From NCBI GenBank assembly GCA_021808055.1, contig JAKBCH010000001.1, positions 38,046 through 102,045 on the forward strand: a stretch of DNA of 64,000 nucleotides, given 5' to 3'. The stretch's first letter is position 1. Each line of letters starts with the position of its first letter. Under the pieces are notes generated by a model. That model searched no databases. It was not told the origin of the DNA and was given only the letters and a program-made list of their open reading frames with translations. Below are positions 1 to 8,080 of this stretch, piece after piece. The DNA is from Pseudomonadota bacterium. GTDB taxonomy: Bacteria > Pseudomonadota > Alphaproteobacteria > Acetobacterales > Acetobacteraceae. The position numbers and the translations under genes were made by a program.

Positions 1-798
1 GAATTCCTCACCGCAACGACTATTGTCCCGAGGGTGATCGAGTACCACAGACGTTCTGTCCGGACACTGCGGCTGTTGTCTCCGCGACCGATTTCCAATC
101 GGACACGACTGCGGCGTCCGATCTCGGTGCACCACCTAGTTGACTATGAGATGCCGTGGCGCCTCTTTAATCTCTATATCGAATATCTCTGTTCATATTC
201 CGCCAGCGGCTGGCATCCATGTGTATTACATGTTCACAATGCCATTGAGGCTAGCGCCAATTCTCTCGACGCCGCAAGACTTGGTTTATGCGTCGCCGTC
301 GAGGGGCTTGGGAAGCTTATTCCGGTTCCCCCCGACGAAGAACAGAAGAAGGCGATCAAAAAACTCGTCAGGATGATGAATTGTGTCATCCTGCGGAGCG
401 GATTGAGTGGAACAACCTTGGGACAAAGGGCCAAGGGACTTCTAAGCCAGCTGCATAATCCTCGTCTCAAAGACCACTTAGAGCCGCTAGTAAAAACAGG
501 CGAAATCCGTCCGTTGCTGATCAAAACTTGGTCAAAACTCCGTCATGGCGGTGCACATGCTGCTGCCTTCGACATTGACAATGCGAGACCTGACGAGACG
601 GCCGAATTGCTTGCAGGAATTTCTAAGGTGACGACGCTCATGTACGAAATCATTTATTACTTGATCGGCTACAATGAGGAATACACCGATTATTCGGAGT
701 GGGATCAGCCACCGCGTACACTCAAAGCCGGCACGATATTCTTGGACGGAGATCCGCGCGCCAAGCGCTATCCTTCGCGTCCGCGCGTTGTGCCCTGA
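1..798 (+). CDS. HEPN-like hypothetical protein, 5' end outside the window
   Basis: The reading frame is open from base 1 with no stop before 798, so the gene probably begins upstream. The first possible internal start is GTG at 34, which would give 254 residues. I do not recognise the protein by name. The middle is helical, and around residues 168-176 (counted from the GTG) it reads KLRHGGAHA, an R-x4-H pattern (R170, H175) typical of HEPN RNase domains. HEPN domains with this motif sit at the C-terminus of many abortive-infection proteins, including Apea-type ones. The coding DNA is visibly less GC-rich than the genes that follow, which suggests transfer. A role in phage defence is inference from one short motif. 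Confidence 0.5.
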   Translation, partial: EFLTATTIVPRVIEYHRRSVRTLRLLSPRPISNRTRLRRPISVHHLVDYEMPWRLFNLYIEYLCSYSASGWHPCVLHVHNAIEASANSLDAARLGLCVAVEGLGKLIPVPPDEEQKKAIKKLVRMMNCVILRSGLSGTTLGQRAKGLLSQLHNPRLKDHLEPLVKTGEIRPLLIKTWSKLRHGGAHAAAFDIDNARPDETAELLAGISKVTTLMYEIIYYLIGYNEEYTDYSEWDQPPRTLKAGTIFLDGDPRAKRYPSRPRVVP

Positions 799-927
799 TG
801 CAATGTCTACTTCTCTCTTTTTTGCTCCAAAGCCTACCTTCTGCTCCCGACCCGACCCGGCGGTAGGCGGAATGTCCGATTATCAAACTCCTGTTACACG
901 AGCGAACCGTCCGCTTCCCCCATACCC

Positions 928-1275
928 CTAAAACAACCGCGCCCCGTTCGGCACTTTCTGGTCCGGCGCGACCAGCACCACCTCGCCATCCGCATCCGGA
1001 AAACCCAGCGTCAGCACCTCGGACATGAACTTGCCAATCTGCCGGGGCGGGAAATTCACCACCGCCGCCACCTGCCGCCCCAGCAGCGCCTCCGGCGTAT
1101 AGTGCTTCGTAATCTGCGCGCTGGAGCGCTTCACCCCAATCCCCGGCCCAAAATCAATGCTCAGCTTATACGCAGGCTTGCGCGCCTCGGGGTAAGGCTC
1201 CGCCGCCACCACGGTGCCGATGCGGATATCCACCGCCAGAAACTGGTTGAAATCAATCTGCGCCGCGGCGGGCAT
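928..1275 (-). CDS. csaA: CsaA-type tRNA-binding protein / secretion chaperone
   Basis: About 115 residues, a single tRNA-binding (OB-fold) domain of the Trbp111/CsaA type. Family hallmarks are visible: FLAVDIRIGTV near the N-terminus, RSSAQITKHYTPE in the middle, AVVNFPPRQIGKFMSEVL, and a C-terminal VPNGARLF. The length matches Bacillus CsaA (about 110 residues). Family members bind tRNA, and CsaA has been linked to export of unfolded preproteins. I chose the ATG at 1275 because it gives the family's usual N-terminus; an ATG at 1299 and a TTG at 1305 are also in frame. It lies in tandem just after tonB on the same strand, 65 bases away. Confidence 0.88.
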   Translation of the reverse strand: MPAAAQIDFNQFLAVDIRIGTVVAAEPYPEARKPAYKLSIDFGPGIGVKRSSAQITKHYTPEALLGRQVAAVVNFPPRQIGKFMSEVLTLGFPDADGEVVLVAPDQKVPNGARLF

Positions 1276-1340
1276 CTCATGCGGTTGGGTAATATGCATA
1301 CGCAAAACCTAGCAGGCTCACGCACCCCGGCAAGCGCGCA

Positions 1341-2090
1341 TCAGCGCGGCGCAAATTTTACAAAAAACGCGATCCTGGAAGGCACCGCTACACCGTTACG
1401 CATGGCGGGCTGGTAGCGCCAGCCCATGGCCGCCGCGCGCACATTGGCATCAAGCTCCGCATAGCCGCTGCTTTGGGTAAGCTGGAATTTCTGCACGCGT
1501 CCATCAGCCCCCAGATAGAGCACGAAGCGCGCCACGCCTTGCTCCCCCGCATCAATGGCCGATTGCGGGTAATCCGGTGCCTGGTTATCCGCGAAAGGGA
1601 TCGCCTGGTGCGTCACCGCAACGGTCACGCTCGCCATTTTCTGCGCTTTTATCTTGGCACCCGCCGCGGCCGGGGCCGCAGGTTTGGGCACTGCGGCCAT
1701 TTGTATGCGCGGCGGCGAGGGTGGCGGCAGCGGCAATGGCGCTGCAATCTGGTTCGGCAATGGCGGCGGCGGCACGGGTAGAGCCTGCGTGGCCGGGCGC
1801 GCTGCGCTGTCCCCTTGCGGGACGGTTTCGGAAACCACCTGAATTGAAATCGGCTCCGGCGGCGGCGCTGGCAAATGCACCCGCCCGGCCAGCACCAGCA
1901 TTATCGCCAAACCCAGATGCGCCAGCCCCGCCACCGCCGCAAACCGCCATGGCCAGCCTGCGTGCCGAGATGTTTCAGCCTCCAACCTGTCCGCAGCACT
2001 GGCGTGTGGGGCGAGCTCCAACAGAATGGGCGCGTCCGCCAAAAACACAGGGGAAAACCGTTCCGGCGGATTGGGGTACAGCCAGCTCAC
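1341..2090 (-). CDS. tonB: TonB-family energy transducer
   Basis: 249 residues with TonB architecture. A cytoplasmic N-terminus of about 45 residues is followed by one membrane helix (about 48-68, WRFAAVAGLAHLGLAIMLVL), a long proline-rich periplasmic spacer (about 72-145) and a C-terminal TonB domain (about 160-249) with DYPQSAIDAGEQGVARFVLY and a YQPA motif. TonB couples the proton motive force, through ExbB/ExbD, to outer-membrane receptors. No exbB, exbD or TonB-dependent receptor is in this window. The cytoplasmic leader is longer than in Escherichia coli TonB. The start overlaps the end of the upstream cation-efflux gene by four bases, so the two are probably cotranscribed. Confidence 0.88.
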   Translation of the reverse strand: MSWLYPNPPERFSPVFLADAPILLELAPHASAADRLEAETSRHAGWPWRFAAVAGLAHLGLAIMLVLAGRVHLPAPPPEPISIQVVSETVPQGDSAARPATQALPVPPPPLPNQIAAPLPLPPPSPPRIQMAAVPKPAAPAAAGAKIKAQKMASVTVAVTHQAIPFADNQAPDYPQSAIDAGEQGVARFVLYLGADGRVQKFQLTQSSGYAELDANVRAAAMGWRYQPAMRNGVAVPSRIAFFVKFAPR

Positions 2091-2986
2091 CTCACCCTCA
2101 CACCCTCATGCTTCGCCTTCGCTTCGGGTTCCACGTGAATGGTCACAATCACTCCCGGTTTCTCTCGTTTCAAGGCCGCCTCAATGCGGTCGCAAATCAC
2201 ATGCGCCGCCTCCACACTCATCGCACCGGGCACCACAAGATGGAATTCAAGAAAGCTTGATGTTCCCGCCTGGCGCATCCGGAAATCATGCGCCTCAATC
2301 GCGCCCGAGGCATGCGCCCCCACAAGCTCCTGCACCCGCGCCGTCACATCCGGCGGGGGCGCTTCATCCAGCAGCCCGCTAATCGCGGCCAGTACAGTCC
2401 GCCCGCCCATTACGGTAATTTGCGCGGCAATCCCCAGCGCCACCAGCGGGTCCAGAACCGGCCAGCGTAACAGCCCCGCCCCCACCAACGCCACCACAAT
2501 GCCAAGCGTTGTCAGTACATCGCTGATGAGATGCTGCGCATCCGCGGCCAGCGCTGGTGAATGCCTGCGCTTCGCCACGCGCTTTAAAACCAGCGCCCAG
2601 ATAAGGTTAATCACCCCCGCCAGACCGTTCAGCAGCAAGCCCAGCCCCAGCCCGCCAAACAGCGGCACCAGCGGCCTTGGGTCGAACAGCTCCATCAACG
2701 CGCGCTGAAAAATCACCAGTGCCGCCACCAAAATCATCGCCCCCGTGGCGATGGCGCTGATCAGCTCCGCCTTGGCGTGGCCATATTGGTGCGTGGCATC
2801 CGCCGGCTTGGCGCCGACATAAAGCGCATACATCGCCATCCCGGAAGAAGCGACATTCACCATACTCTCCAGCGCGTCTGAAAACAGCGCGGTGCTGCTG
2901 CTTACATCCGCGGCAAGCCATTTGCAGCCCAGCACCAGGCAACCCATGGCGATGCTGGCCGCGGCGGTTTTAAGAACCGGACTCAT
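2087..2986 (-). CDS. Cation diffusion facilitator (CDF) metal efflux transporter
   Basis: 299 residues with six predicted membrane helices in the first two thirds and a soluble C-terminal CDF dimerisation domain (about 210-290). Metal-site motifs are visible: SDALES in helix 2, HQYGHAKAE after helix 2-3, and DAQHLISD in helix 5 (HxxxD site). CDF proteins export Zn, Fe, Co, Cd or Mn by proton antiport. The D/HxxxD combination fits a Zn/Fe-type member such as FieF, but selectivity cannot be read from sequence alone. It precedes tonB in one operon (four-base overlap), close to a zinc-type importer and a Zur-like regulator, so this end of the window is rich in metal-homeostasis genes. Confidence 0.88.
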   Translation of the reverse strand: MSPVLKTAAASIAMGCLVLGCKWLAADVSSSTALFSDALESMVNVASSGMAMYALYVGAKPADATHQYGHAKAELISAIATGAMILVAALVIFQRALMELFDPRPLVPLFGGLGLGLLLNGLAGVINLIWALVLKRVAKRRHSPALAADAQHLISDVLTTLGIVVALVGAGLLRWPVLDPLVALGIAAQITVMGGRTVLAAISGLLDEAPPPDVTARVQELVGAHASGAIEAHDFRMRQAGTSSFLEFHLVVPGAMSVEAAHVICDRIEAALKREKPGVIVTIHVEPEAKAKHEGVRVR

Positions 2987-3140
2987 CGCGTTTACAATCA
3001 GGGCTTAACCATATGGCGCAATAACAACACCCTCCAACAAACAAACCTCTACCCTGTCTTATCACTATAAGCCCCTGACATGTTTGTGTAACCTTTACTG
3101 CTTGGGCTCAACAGAACCAACCGCAGGAGGCTTAAAATCA

Positions 3141-4046
3141 ATGTTTGTTAAGCCATTCGCGACAATTGGTCTGGTTGGGGCCTTGTGCCTTGCCCCGCCT
3201 TGCGCCCAGGCATCAGCCCCCTTGCCGGATGAAGCCTTGCAACCACCGCCCGGCATGAACATCGTGCTGTACTACAATGCTTTTGCCAATGCCGGGTCTT
3301 ACGGCCAGCCCGATGGTGAGGTCATTGGGCAACACACGCGCATCAATGTCGATATTCAGGCGCTGCACTACATCCACATCTTCAATGTGGAAAACGTGCT
3401 CTCGGGCGTGCAGGTTTACGTGCTTTATGCCAGCTTCATCGGTGGCCAGCAGGTGGGTCAGCCGGGCATTCCCGCCTCAGCCGGGCTGCCCGCCGGAATC
3501 CCAGCCTATGGCCCAGGCCACGCCGCGCTCAGCGCCGCCAGCGGGTTCGGCCAGCCGGATGCCCGTAATCTCGCGGTCTCAGCCTGGGGGGAGGCGTATT
3601 TCTATGGCCGCAACGGCAATGCCGGGCTTGTTCACCCCGCCGTTTACGCCAACGCCATCCCGCCGATTTATCAGGTCTATCACGAGCTGGACCCCGCCGC
3701 GCCCGCCGCCAACCCGCTGGCGCCGCAAAGCGTCACCCCGGTCAGTTTTTCGATGCAACCGACCCAGCAATTGCGGGTTTATTTTCCATACCAGTTTTTT
3801 CCCGCAACGCATGGAACCATTGTGCCCGGTTTTTACCAATCCTTCGGCGGCAAGGGGGATTATACGCTTGCCAGCGGCGCTGAAATTGATTCCGGTACCC
3901 GCACGAATGAAAGCCAGTTGCAGCTTAGTCTCTCGACCTACCTCACGCCGCATTGGCAGATTGCGGTGAATGGCGAATACGATGTCATGGCACATGGCGG
4001 ACCGCTTTACCGCACCGTTGAGCTTCGGGTCGGCACCACCTTCTAA
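3141..4046 (+). CDS. MetA-pathway phenol-degradation family outer-membrane protein
   Basis: About 301 residues. The ATG at 3141 is preferred over the frame opening at 3084 because AGGAGG lies at 3125-3130 and translation from 3141 begins with a signal peptide (MFVKPFATIGLVGALCLAPP, cleavage near AQASA). The mature part has alternating beta-strand patterns and ends in an aromatic residue (RVGTTF*), as outer-membrane barrels do. The fold and the phrase NIVLYYNAF after the signal fit the 'transporter / MetA-pathway of phenol degradation' family (Phenol_MetA_deg), whose members are thought to import hydrophobic compounds. The substrate is unknown. It is divergent from the CDF gene. Confidence 0.7.
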   Translation: MFVKPFATIGLVGALCLAPPCAQASAPLPDEALQPPPGMNIVLYYNAFANAGSYGQPDGEVIGQHTRINVDIQALHYIHIFNVENVLSGVQVYVLYASFIGGQQVGQPGIPASAGLPAGIPAYGPGHAALSAASGFGQPDARNLAVSAWGEAYFYGRNGNAGLVHPAVYANAIPPIYQVYHELDPAAPAANPLAPQSVTPVSFSMQPTQQLRVYFPYQFFPATHGTIVPGFYQSFGGKGDYTLASGAEIDSGTRTNESQLQLSLSTYLTPHWQIAVNGEYDVMAHGGPLYRTVELRVGTTF

Positions 4047-4091
4047 CCACAATCGCTGGCAGGCACGGCAAAAATCCCCTACATTCCAGCC

Positions 4092-4565
4092 ATGCCGCAC
4101 GATGCCGCCGCTCATCTCCAGGATGTCTCCGCCCAGTTGAACGCGGCTGAAGTGTCCTGCACGCAGAACGGTACGCAGCTTACCGCCCTGCGGCGTGACG
4201 TGCTGGCGTTGATCCTGAACGCGAAAAAACCCGTCACCGCCTATCAGCTTCTCGACCAGCTTAAGCCGATCAGAAAATCCGCGGTGCCGCCCACGATTTA
4301 CCGCACGCTTGAATTTTTGCTCGAAAACAAGCTCATCCATAAAATCGAGCAGCTAAATGCCTTCATACCCTGCGCTGAGGCCGACCATGACCACGCGGAT
4401 GCGCAATTCCTGATTTGCAAAGGCTGCGCCAGCGTCACCGAGATCGAAGATCATGGGGTTTCGGAGGCGTTGGCGAAAGCCGCCGCCAAACACGGCTTTG
4501 CCCCAACCCGTGCGGTGGTGGAAGTTGACGGGCTTTGCGCTGACTGTGCGGCTAAACCGTCCTGA
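4092..4565 (+). CDS. zur: Fur-family regulator, Zur-like
   Basis: 157 residues with Fur architecture: a winged-helix DNA-binding half (about 25-90; LTALRRDVLALILNAKKPVT, VPPTIYRTLEFLLE) and a dimerisation half with the metal site DHDHADAQFLICKGC. Two Cys pairs (CKGC and, at the C-terminus, CADC) form the structural zinc site. The closest functional class is Zur, which represses zinc uptake when zinc is plentiful. The neighbourhood supports this: the gene runs head-on into the zinc/manganese-type ABC operon and overlaps the last permease gene by 14 bases, and a strong palindrome lies before that operon. Fur or Mur identity is less likely but not excluded. Confidence 0.85.
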   Translation: MPHDAAAHLQDVSAQLNAAEVSCTQNGTQLTALRRDVLALILNAKKPVTAYQLLDQLKPIRKSAVPPTIYRTLEFLLENKLIHKIEQLNAFIPCAEADHDHADAQFLICKGCASVTEIEDHGVSEALAKAAAKHGFAPTRAVVEVDGLCADCAAKPS

Positions 4566-5322
4566 AACGTGCCAGCAGATAAATCAGCGCCGCGCCCACT
4601 CCGGTGAAAAATCCCACCGGCCAATCACTCACATAAGCCAGGCCCAACGCCGCCCACACCAGGCCCAGCGCCAACACCATGGCGAGCAGCAGCCCGGCAC
4701 CGGGCCGGTTGCAAAGCCGCGCCGCAACAGCCCCCGGCCCCAGCATCAGGCTGAACACCAGCAGCGCGCCCACCACCGGCACGGCAAACCCCGCCGCCAG
4801 CGCCAGCAACGCCAGAAACAGCAATTCAGCCACAAAGGGCCGCCCGCCTTGCACCTGCATCAATTCAGGCGAAAGGGCTGAAAGGCTCAAGGGCCGCAAC
4901 CCCAGCCAAAGCAACACCGGCACGCAAAGCCCGATAAGCCCGAGCATAGGCAGGTCATTCAACCCCAGCGCAAACACCTGCCCAAACAACAACCCGTAAA
5001 CCGCACCCGCATAATGGCCGGAAAGCGAGAGAAACAACGCCCCCAGCGCCAGAAGTGCCGCCAGAACCATGGCGGTTGCGGCATCCCGCCGGGCCGCGCG
5101 CTGCACCAGCACCAGCACCCCGGCACCGCCCAGGGCAAACCCCGCCAGCCCGGCCCAAAGCGGAAACCCGAATAGCGAGGCCGCCGCCGCACCGGGAAAC
5201 GCTGCCATCGGCAAGGCATGGGCCGCGAACCCCGCCCGGCGCAGCACCACGATATACCCGGCCGCCCCCGCCGCCAGCGCCACCAGGCTGGCCGCCAGCC
5301 AGATTTGGGCTAAATAGCTCAC
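4552..5322 (-). CDS. Zn/Mn-type (ABC-3 family) permease, second copy
   Basis: 256 residues, almost wholly hydrophobic with about eight membrane helices, matching the ABC-3 permeases of zinc and manganese importers (ZnuB/MntB). The start is GTG at 5322; its first bases overlap the stop of the previous permease by four bases. It is the last gene of the four-gene importer operon, and its 3' end overlaps the convergent zur-like gene by 14 bases. Two different ABC-3 permeases in one operon suggest a heterodimeric channel, as in some Mn/Fe/Zn importers, rather than the ZnuB homodimer. Confidence 0.85.
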   Translation of the reverse strand: MSYLAQIWLAASLVALAAGAAGYIVVLRRAGFAAHALPMAAFPGAAAASLFGFPLWAGLAGFALGGAGVLVLVQRAARRDAATAMVLAALLALGALFLSLSGHYAGAVYGLLFGQVFALGLNDLPMLGLIGLCVPVLLWLGLRPLSLSALSPELMQVQGGRPFVAELLFLALLALAAGFAVPVVGALLVFSLMLGPGAVAARLCNRPGAGLLLAMVLALGLVWAALGLAYVSDWPVGFFTGVGAALIYLLARFRTV

Positions 5323-6146
5323 GCCCGCCGCCTCAACCCTGCGGCGGCATAAAACACCAGCAACAGCGCCACGATAAAAAAACTAACCGGCCAGGTGCGC
5401 CCTGGTGTCCAGCCATAAGAGGCATAGGCCAGACCAATGCCCCCCCAGCACGCCGCCAACCCCAGCGCCATGGAAACCAAAACCCCGGCCAAAGCCCCGC
5501 GCGCCAGCCTCACGCCCGCCGCCGCCGGGCCAATCAGCAGCGCCGTCGCCAGAATCGCTCCCACCGTCATCGCCGCCAAAGTTACAGCCAGCGCCAGCAA
5601 CAACAGAAACACCAGCCCCATAACGCGCGGCCTCACCCCCGCCACGCGCGCCAATTCTGCATCCAGCGAGGCCAGCAGCAAGGGTTTGGCCATGCAGGCC
5701 AGCACCAGCAGGCAAAAACCCGCCAGCACGCAAGACCAGATTGCGGCACCCGGCGGGGTTGAGAACATCGCCCCGAACATCACCGCCTGCGCCGCCCCCG
5801 CCGCGCCATGGGCGGTGAAGCAGAAATGCAGCAGCAAAGCCGTCAGTCCCAGCCCGGCACCCAGCAATATGCCCGCTGCCTCATCCCGCCCGGCGGCGCG
5901 CTGCGGCTGCAAAATCTCCAGCCCCGCCACCCCGGCCACGCCAAAGAACAAAAAGCCCAGCAATGGAGAAACACTAAACAGCAGGCCGCCAGCACCACCA
6001 GCGCTGCTTACATCCGCCAGCGCATGGCCCGCGAAGGCCTGGCCGCGCAGCACGGTAAACACCCCCAGCGCACCGCACAGCAAAGAAGCGGCACAGCTTA
6101 GCAGCAACGCCATCTGCACCGGCTCATTTTGCAAAAAGCCCAACAT
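5319..6146 (-). CDS. znuB: Zn/Mn-type (ABC-3 family) permease, first copy
   Basis: 275 residues with seven to eight membrane helices and the ABC-3 permease pattern, for example AGHALADVSSAGGAGG, the usual loop after the second helix, and a conserved glycine-rich segment near the ATPase-contact loop. The ATG at 6146 is chosen because it overlaps the ATPase stop codon by one base (TGATG); the upstream in-frame start at 6179 would intrude into the ATPase gene. It works with the second permease, the ATPase and the binding protein of the same operon. The metal (Zn or Mn) is discussed under the binding protein. Confidence 0.87.
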   Translation of the reverse strand: MLGFLQNEPVQMALLLSCAASLLCGALGVFTVLRGQAFAGHALADVSSAGGAGGLLFSVSPLLGFLFFGVAGVAGLEILQPQRAAGRDEAAGILLGAGLGLTALLLHFCFTAHGAAGAAQAVMFGAMFSTPPGAAIWSCVLAGFCLLVLACMAKPLLLASLDAELARVAGVRPRVMGLVFLLLLALAVTLAAMTVGAILATALLIGPAAAGVRLARGALAGVLVSMALGLAACWGGIGLAYASYGWTPGRTWPVSFFIVALLLVFYAAAGLRRRA

Positions 6147-6952
6147 CAGGGAATGGCCGTTACATGCGCGTGCTCGCATTCAACGCAGCCTGATTCAGCC
6201 CCATGGTCATGCACCTGGTTGCCCGCCACCACCAGCACCCGCCCATGCACGCGGATCACGTCGATATGATACCCGTACAGTGCTGAAAGCACCTCGGTGC
6301 GCACCACCTCCGGCACCTTCCCGCAAATCGCCTTGCCATCTGCCAAGTAAAGAATCCGGTCCATCACCGGCAGTAGCGGGTTCATATCATGCGCTGAGAG
6401 CAGCACCGTCACCTGGCGTTCCTGGCTCAGCCGTTTCAGCAGCGCGATAATCTCCGCTGCCGCCTTAATGTCCAAATTTGCCAAAGGCTCATCCAGCAGC
6501 AGCAAATCCGGAGACCGCACCAGCGCATGGGCAATCAGCACACGCTGTTGCTGCCCGCCGGAAAGCCGGCCGATGCGTTGCCCGGCAAAACCCTCCGCTT
6601 CCACCGCCCGCAAGGCGGCTTCCACTTTCTCAGCCCGCGCGCGGGAGGGAAACACTACGCCAAAACGGTACCCATCCAGCCCCAGCGCGACGAAATCCCG
6701 CGCCCGCACCGGCACATCTGGCTCGAACAGAATTTTTTGCGGAACATAACCAATCCGCCCGCTGGCGTTAATCTGGCCTGCCGATGGCAGCAGCCCCAAA
6801 ATCGCGCGCAGCAAAGTGGTTTTGCCCGCGCCGTTGGAACCGATCAGCCCGCAAAACGAACCGCGCGGCAGGCTGAAACCAATTTGCCGCAGCACCTCCC
6901 GCCCGCCTTGCGCAACGCTCAGCCCCGCAACGTCCAAGGCCGCATCTGTCAC
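6146..6952 (-). CDS. znuC: Zn/Mn ABC importer ATPase
   Basis: About 268 residues with a complete ABC nucleotide-binding domain: Walker A GSNGAGKTTLL, Q-loop region YVPQKI, signature LSGGQQQRVLIA, Walker B LLLLDEP, and the switch histidine in LLSAHDMN. A C-terminal tail contains several histidines (HDHGAESGCVECEHAH), perhaps a metal-sensing or docking segment. The GTG at 6952 is chosen because it overlaps the binding-protein stop (GTGA) and has GGAG just upstream; the longer frame from 7006 would overlap znuA by 58 bases. It energises import through the two ABC-3 permeases encoded downstream. Confidence 0.9.
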   Translation of the reverse strand: MTDAALDVAGLSVAQGGREVLRQIGFSLPRGSFCGLIGSNGAGKTTLLRAILGLLPSAGQINASGRIGYVPQKILFEPDVPVRARDFVALGLDGYRFGVVFPSRARAEKVEAALRAVEAEGFAGQRIGRLSGGQQQRVLIAHALVRSPDLLLLDEPLANLDIKAAAEIIALLKRLSQERQVTVLLSAHDMNPLLPVMDRILYLADGKAICGKVPEVVRTEVLSALYGYHIDVIRVHGRVLVVAGNQVHDHGAESGCVECEHAHVTAIP

Positions 6953-7818
6953 TTCGCGTTCTCCGCCAACGCCTGGTTCAAAGCGGTTGCCGTTTGCAGC
7001 ATCCAATCCTGATAATGCGCGGCGCTTGCGGGCATCAACTCATACACGGGCAAAATCTGCACATCATGTTGTTTCGCCAGCGCCAGCAGGGCTTGCGTCT
7101 CCGGGTCCGCCACCTGCTCATTATAGGCAAACACCCGCACTTTGCCGCCGCGCAGCAGCGCCTCTTCCGCCGCCGCATCTTGCGGAGATGGGTCGGTATC
7201 GTTCATCACCGAAAGCTCAAAGGAAAACGGCGTCATGATCTTCATTCCAGCTTCCTGCAGCAGATAATCCGCCACCGGCTCCGTCACCGCCACCGGCGCG
7301 CCCGCATATTTTGCCTTCACCTGCGCGATTTCCTGTTTCCAGGGCACCAGAGACTCATCGAATGCCTGCAAATTCGCCACATATTCGGCCTTATGCGCCG
7401 GGTCCTTCGCCTCAAAGAAAGCCGCCGCCGCCGCCGCCACTTTTGGCATTGTATCCATGCGGTACCACAGATGCGGGTTTGGCGAATCGTCAGGCAGGTT
7501 CAGCAGTTTTTGTGCACTCAGCACATCGGCACGGCTGCCTTCCAGCATCGGGTCCGCCCAGGCATCATACCCCAGCCCGTTCTCCACCACGAGATCCGCG
7601 CCACGCAGCGCCGCCGCCACGCCGGGCGTTACCTCAAACTCATGCGGGTCGGTATTGGGGTTGGACTGAACAGAGACAACCTTCACATAAGGGCCGCCAA
7701 TCTGCGCCAGAACATCGGCATATTGGCGCTCCAGCCCCACCGCGCGCAGCACCGGCTGCGCCATGGCGAACGGCCCCGCCAGCGCCAGAATCATGCCCAA
7801 AGCAAGCCGAACCATCAT
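6949..7818 (-). CDS. znuA: Zn/Mn-type periplasmic metal-binding protein (cluster A-I)
   Basis: 289 residues with a signal peptide (MMVRLALGMILALAGPFAMA) and a TroA-like fold. Likely metal ligands are H59 (in NTDPHEFEV) and H116 (in NPHLWYR). The third position is E180 (VTEPVADYLL) where classical ZnuA has His. A glutamate there resembles manganese-binding PsaA/MntC, and there is no His-rich loop, so zinc versus manganese is open. The nearby Zur-like regulator favours zinc. It is the first gene of the operon, behind a palindromic site at 7843-7861 that probably controls it. Confidence 0.85.
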   Translation of the reverse strand: MMVRLALGMILALAGPFAMAQPVLRAVGLERQYADVLAQIGGPYVKVVSVQSNPNTDPHEFEVTPGVAAALRGADLVVENGLGYDAWADPMLEGSRADVLSAQKLLNLPDDSPNPHLWYRMDTMPKVAAAAAAFFEAKDPAHKAEYVANLQAFDESLVPWKQEIAQVKAKYAGAPVAVTEPVADYLLQEAGMKIMTPFSFELSVMNDTDPSPQDAAAEEALLRGGKVRVFAYNEQVADPETQALLALAKQHDVQILPVYELMPASAAHYQDWMLQTATALNQALAENAK

Positions 7819-7842
7819 TCGCCCAATCTCACAGTCTTAGAC

Positions 7843-7861
7843 TATGATATAATATATCATA
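7843..7861. promoter_or_regulatory. 19-bp perfect palindrome, probable Zur/Fur-family operator
   Basis: The sequence TATGATATAATATATCATA is a perfect inverted repeat around a central A. It lies 25 bases upstream of the znuA start in very AT-rich DNA within a GC-rich region. Size, AT-richness and the TGATAT...ATATCA arms resemble Fur-superfamily boxes, including alphaproteobacterial Zur boxes. Binding of the Zur-like protein encoded at 4092-4565 is inference. The site may also influence the divergent transporter at 8081. Confidence 0.65.
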
Positions 7862-8080
7862 TTCTCCGTCCAGATATCACTCACTCGTAATTATGCCTTT
7901 AAATTAAGCAAATCCATTCATTATTTGCTCAAAACAAGTCTTCCTACCTCCCCATAACGCAGATTTTTGAGTCGCGTTCTCGAAAATCTGCCGTTGCGCT
8001 CCGGTTTTAAACGAGTAATGTCACTCAATCCGCATCCTGGCACAGACAAGCCGGGACGGTCCTTCAACATGGGAGACAAC

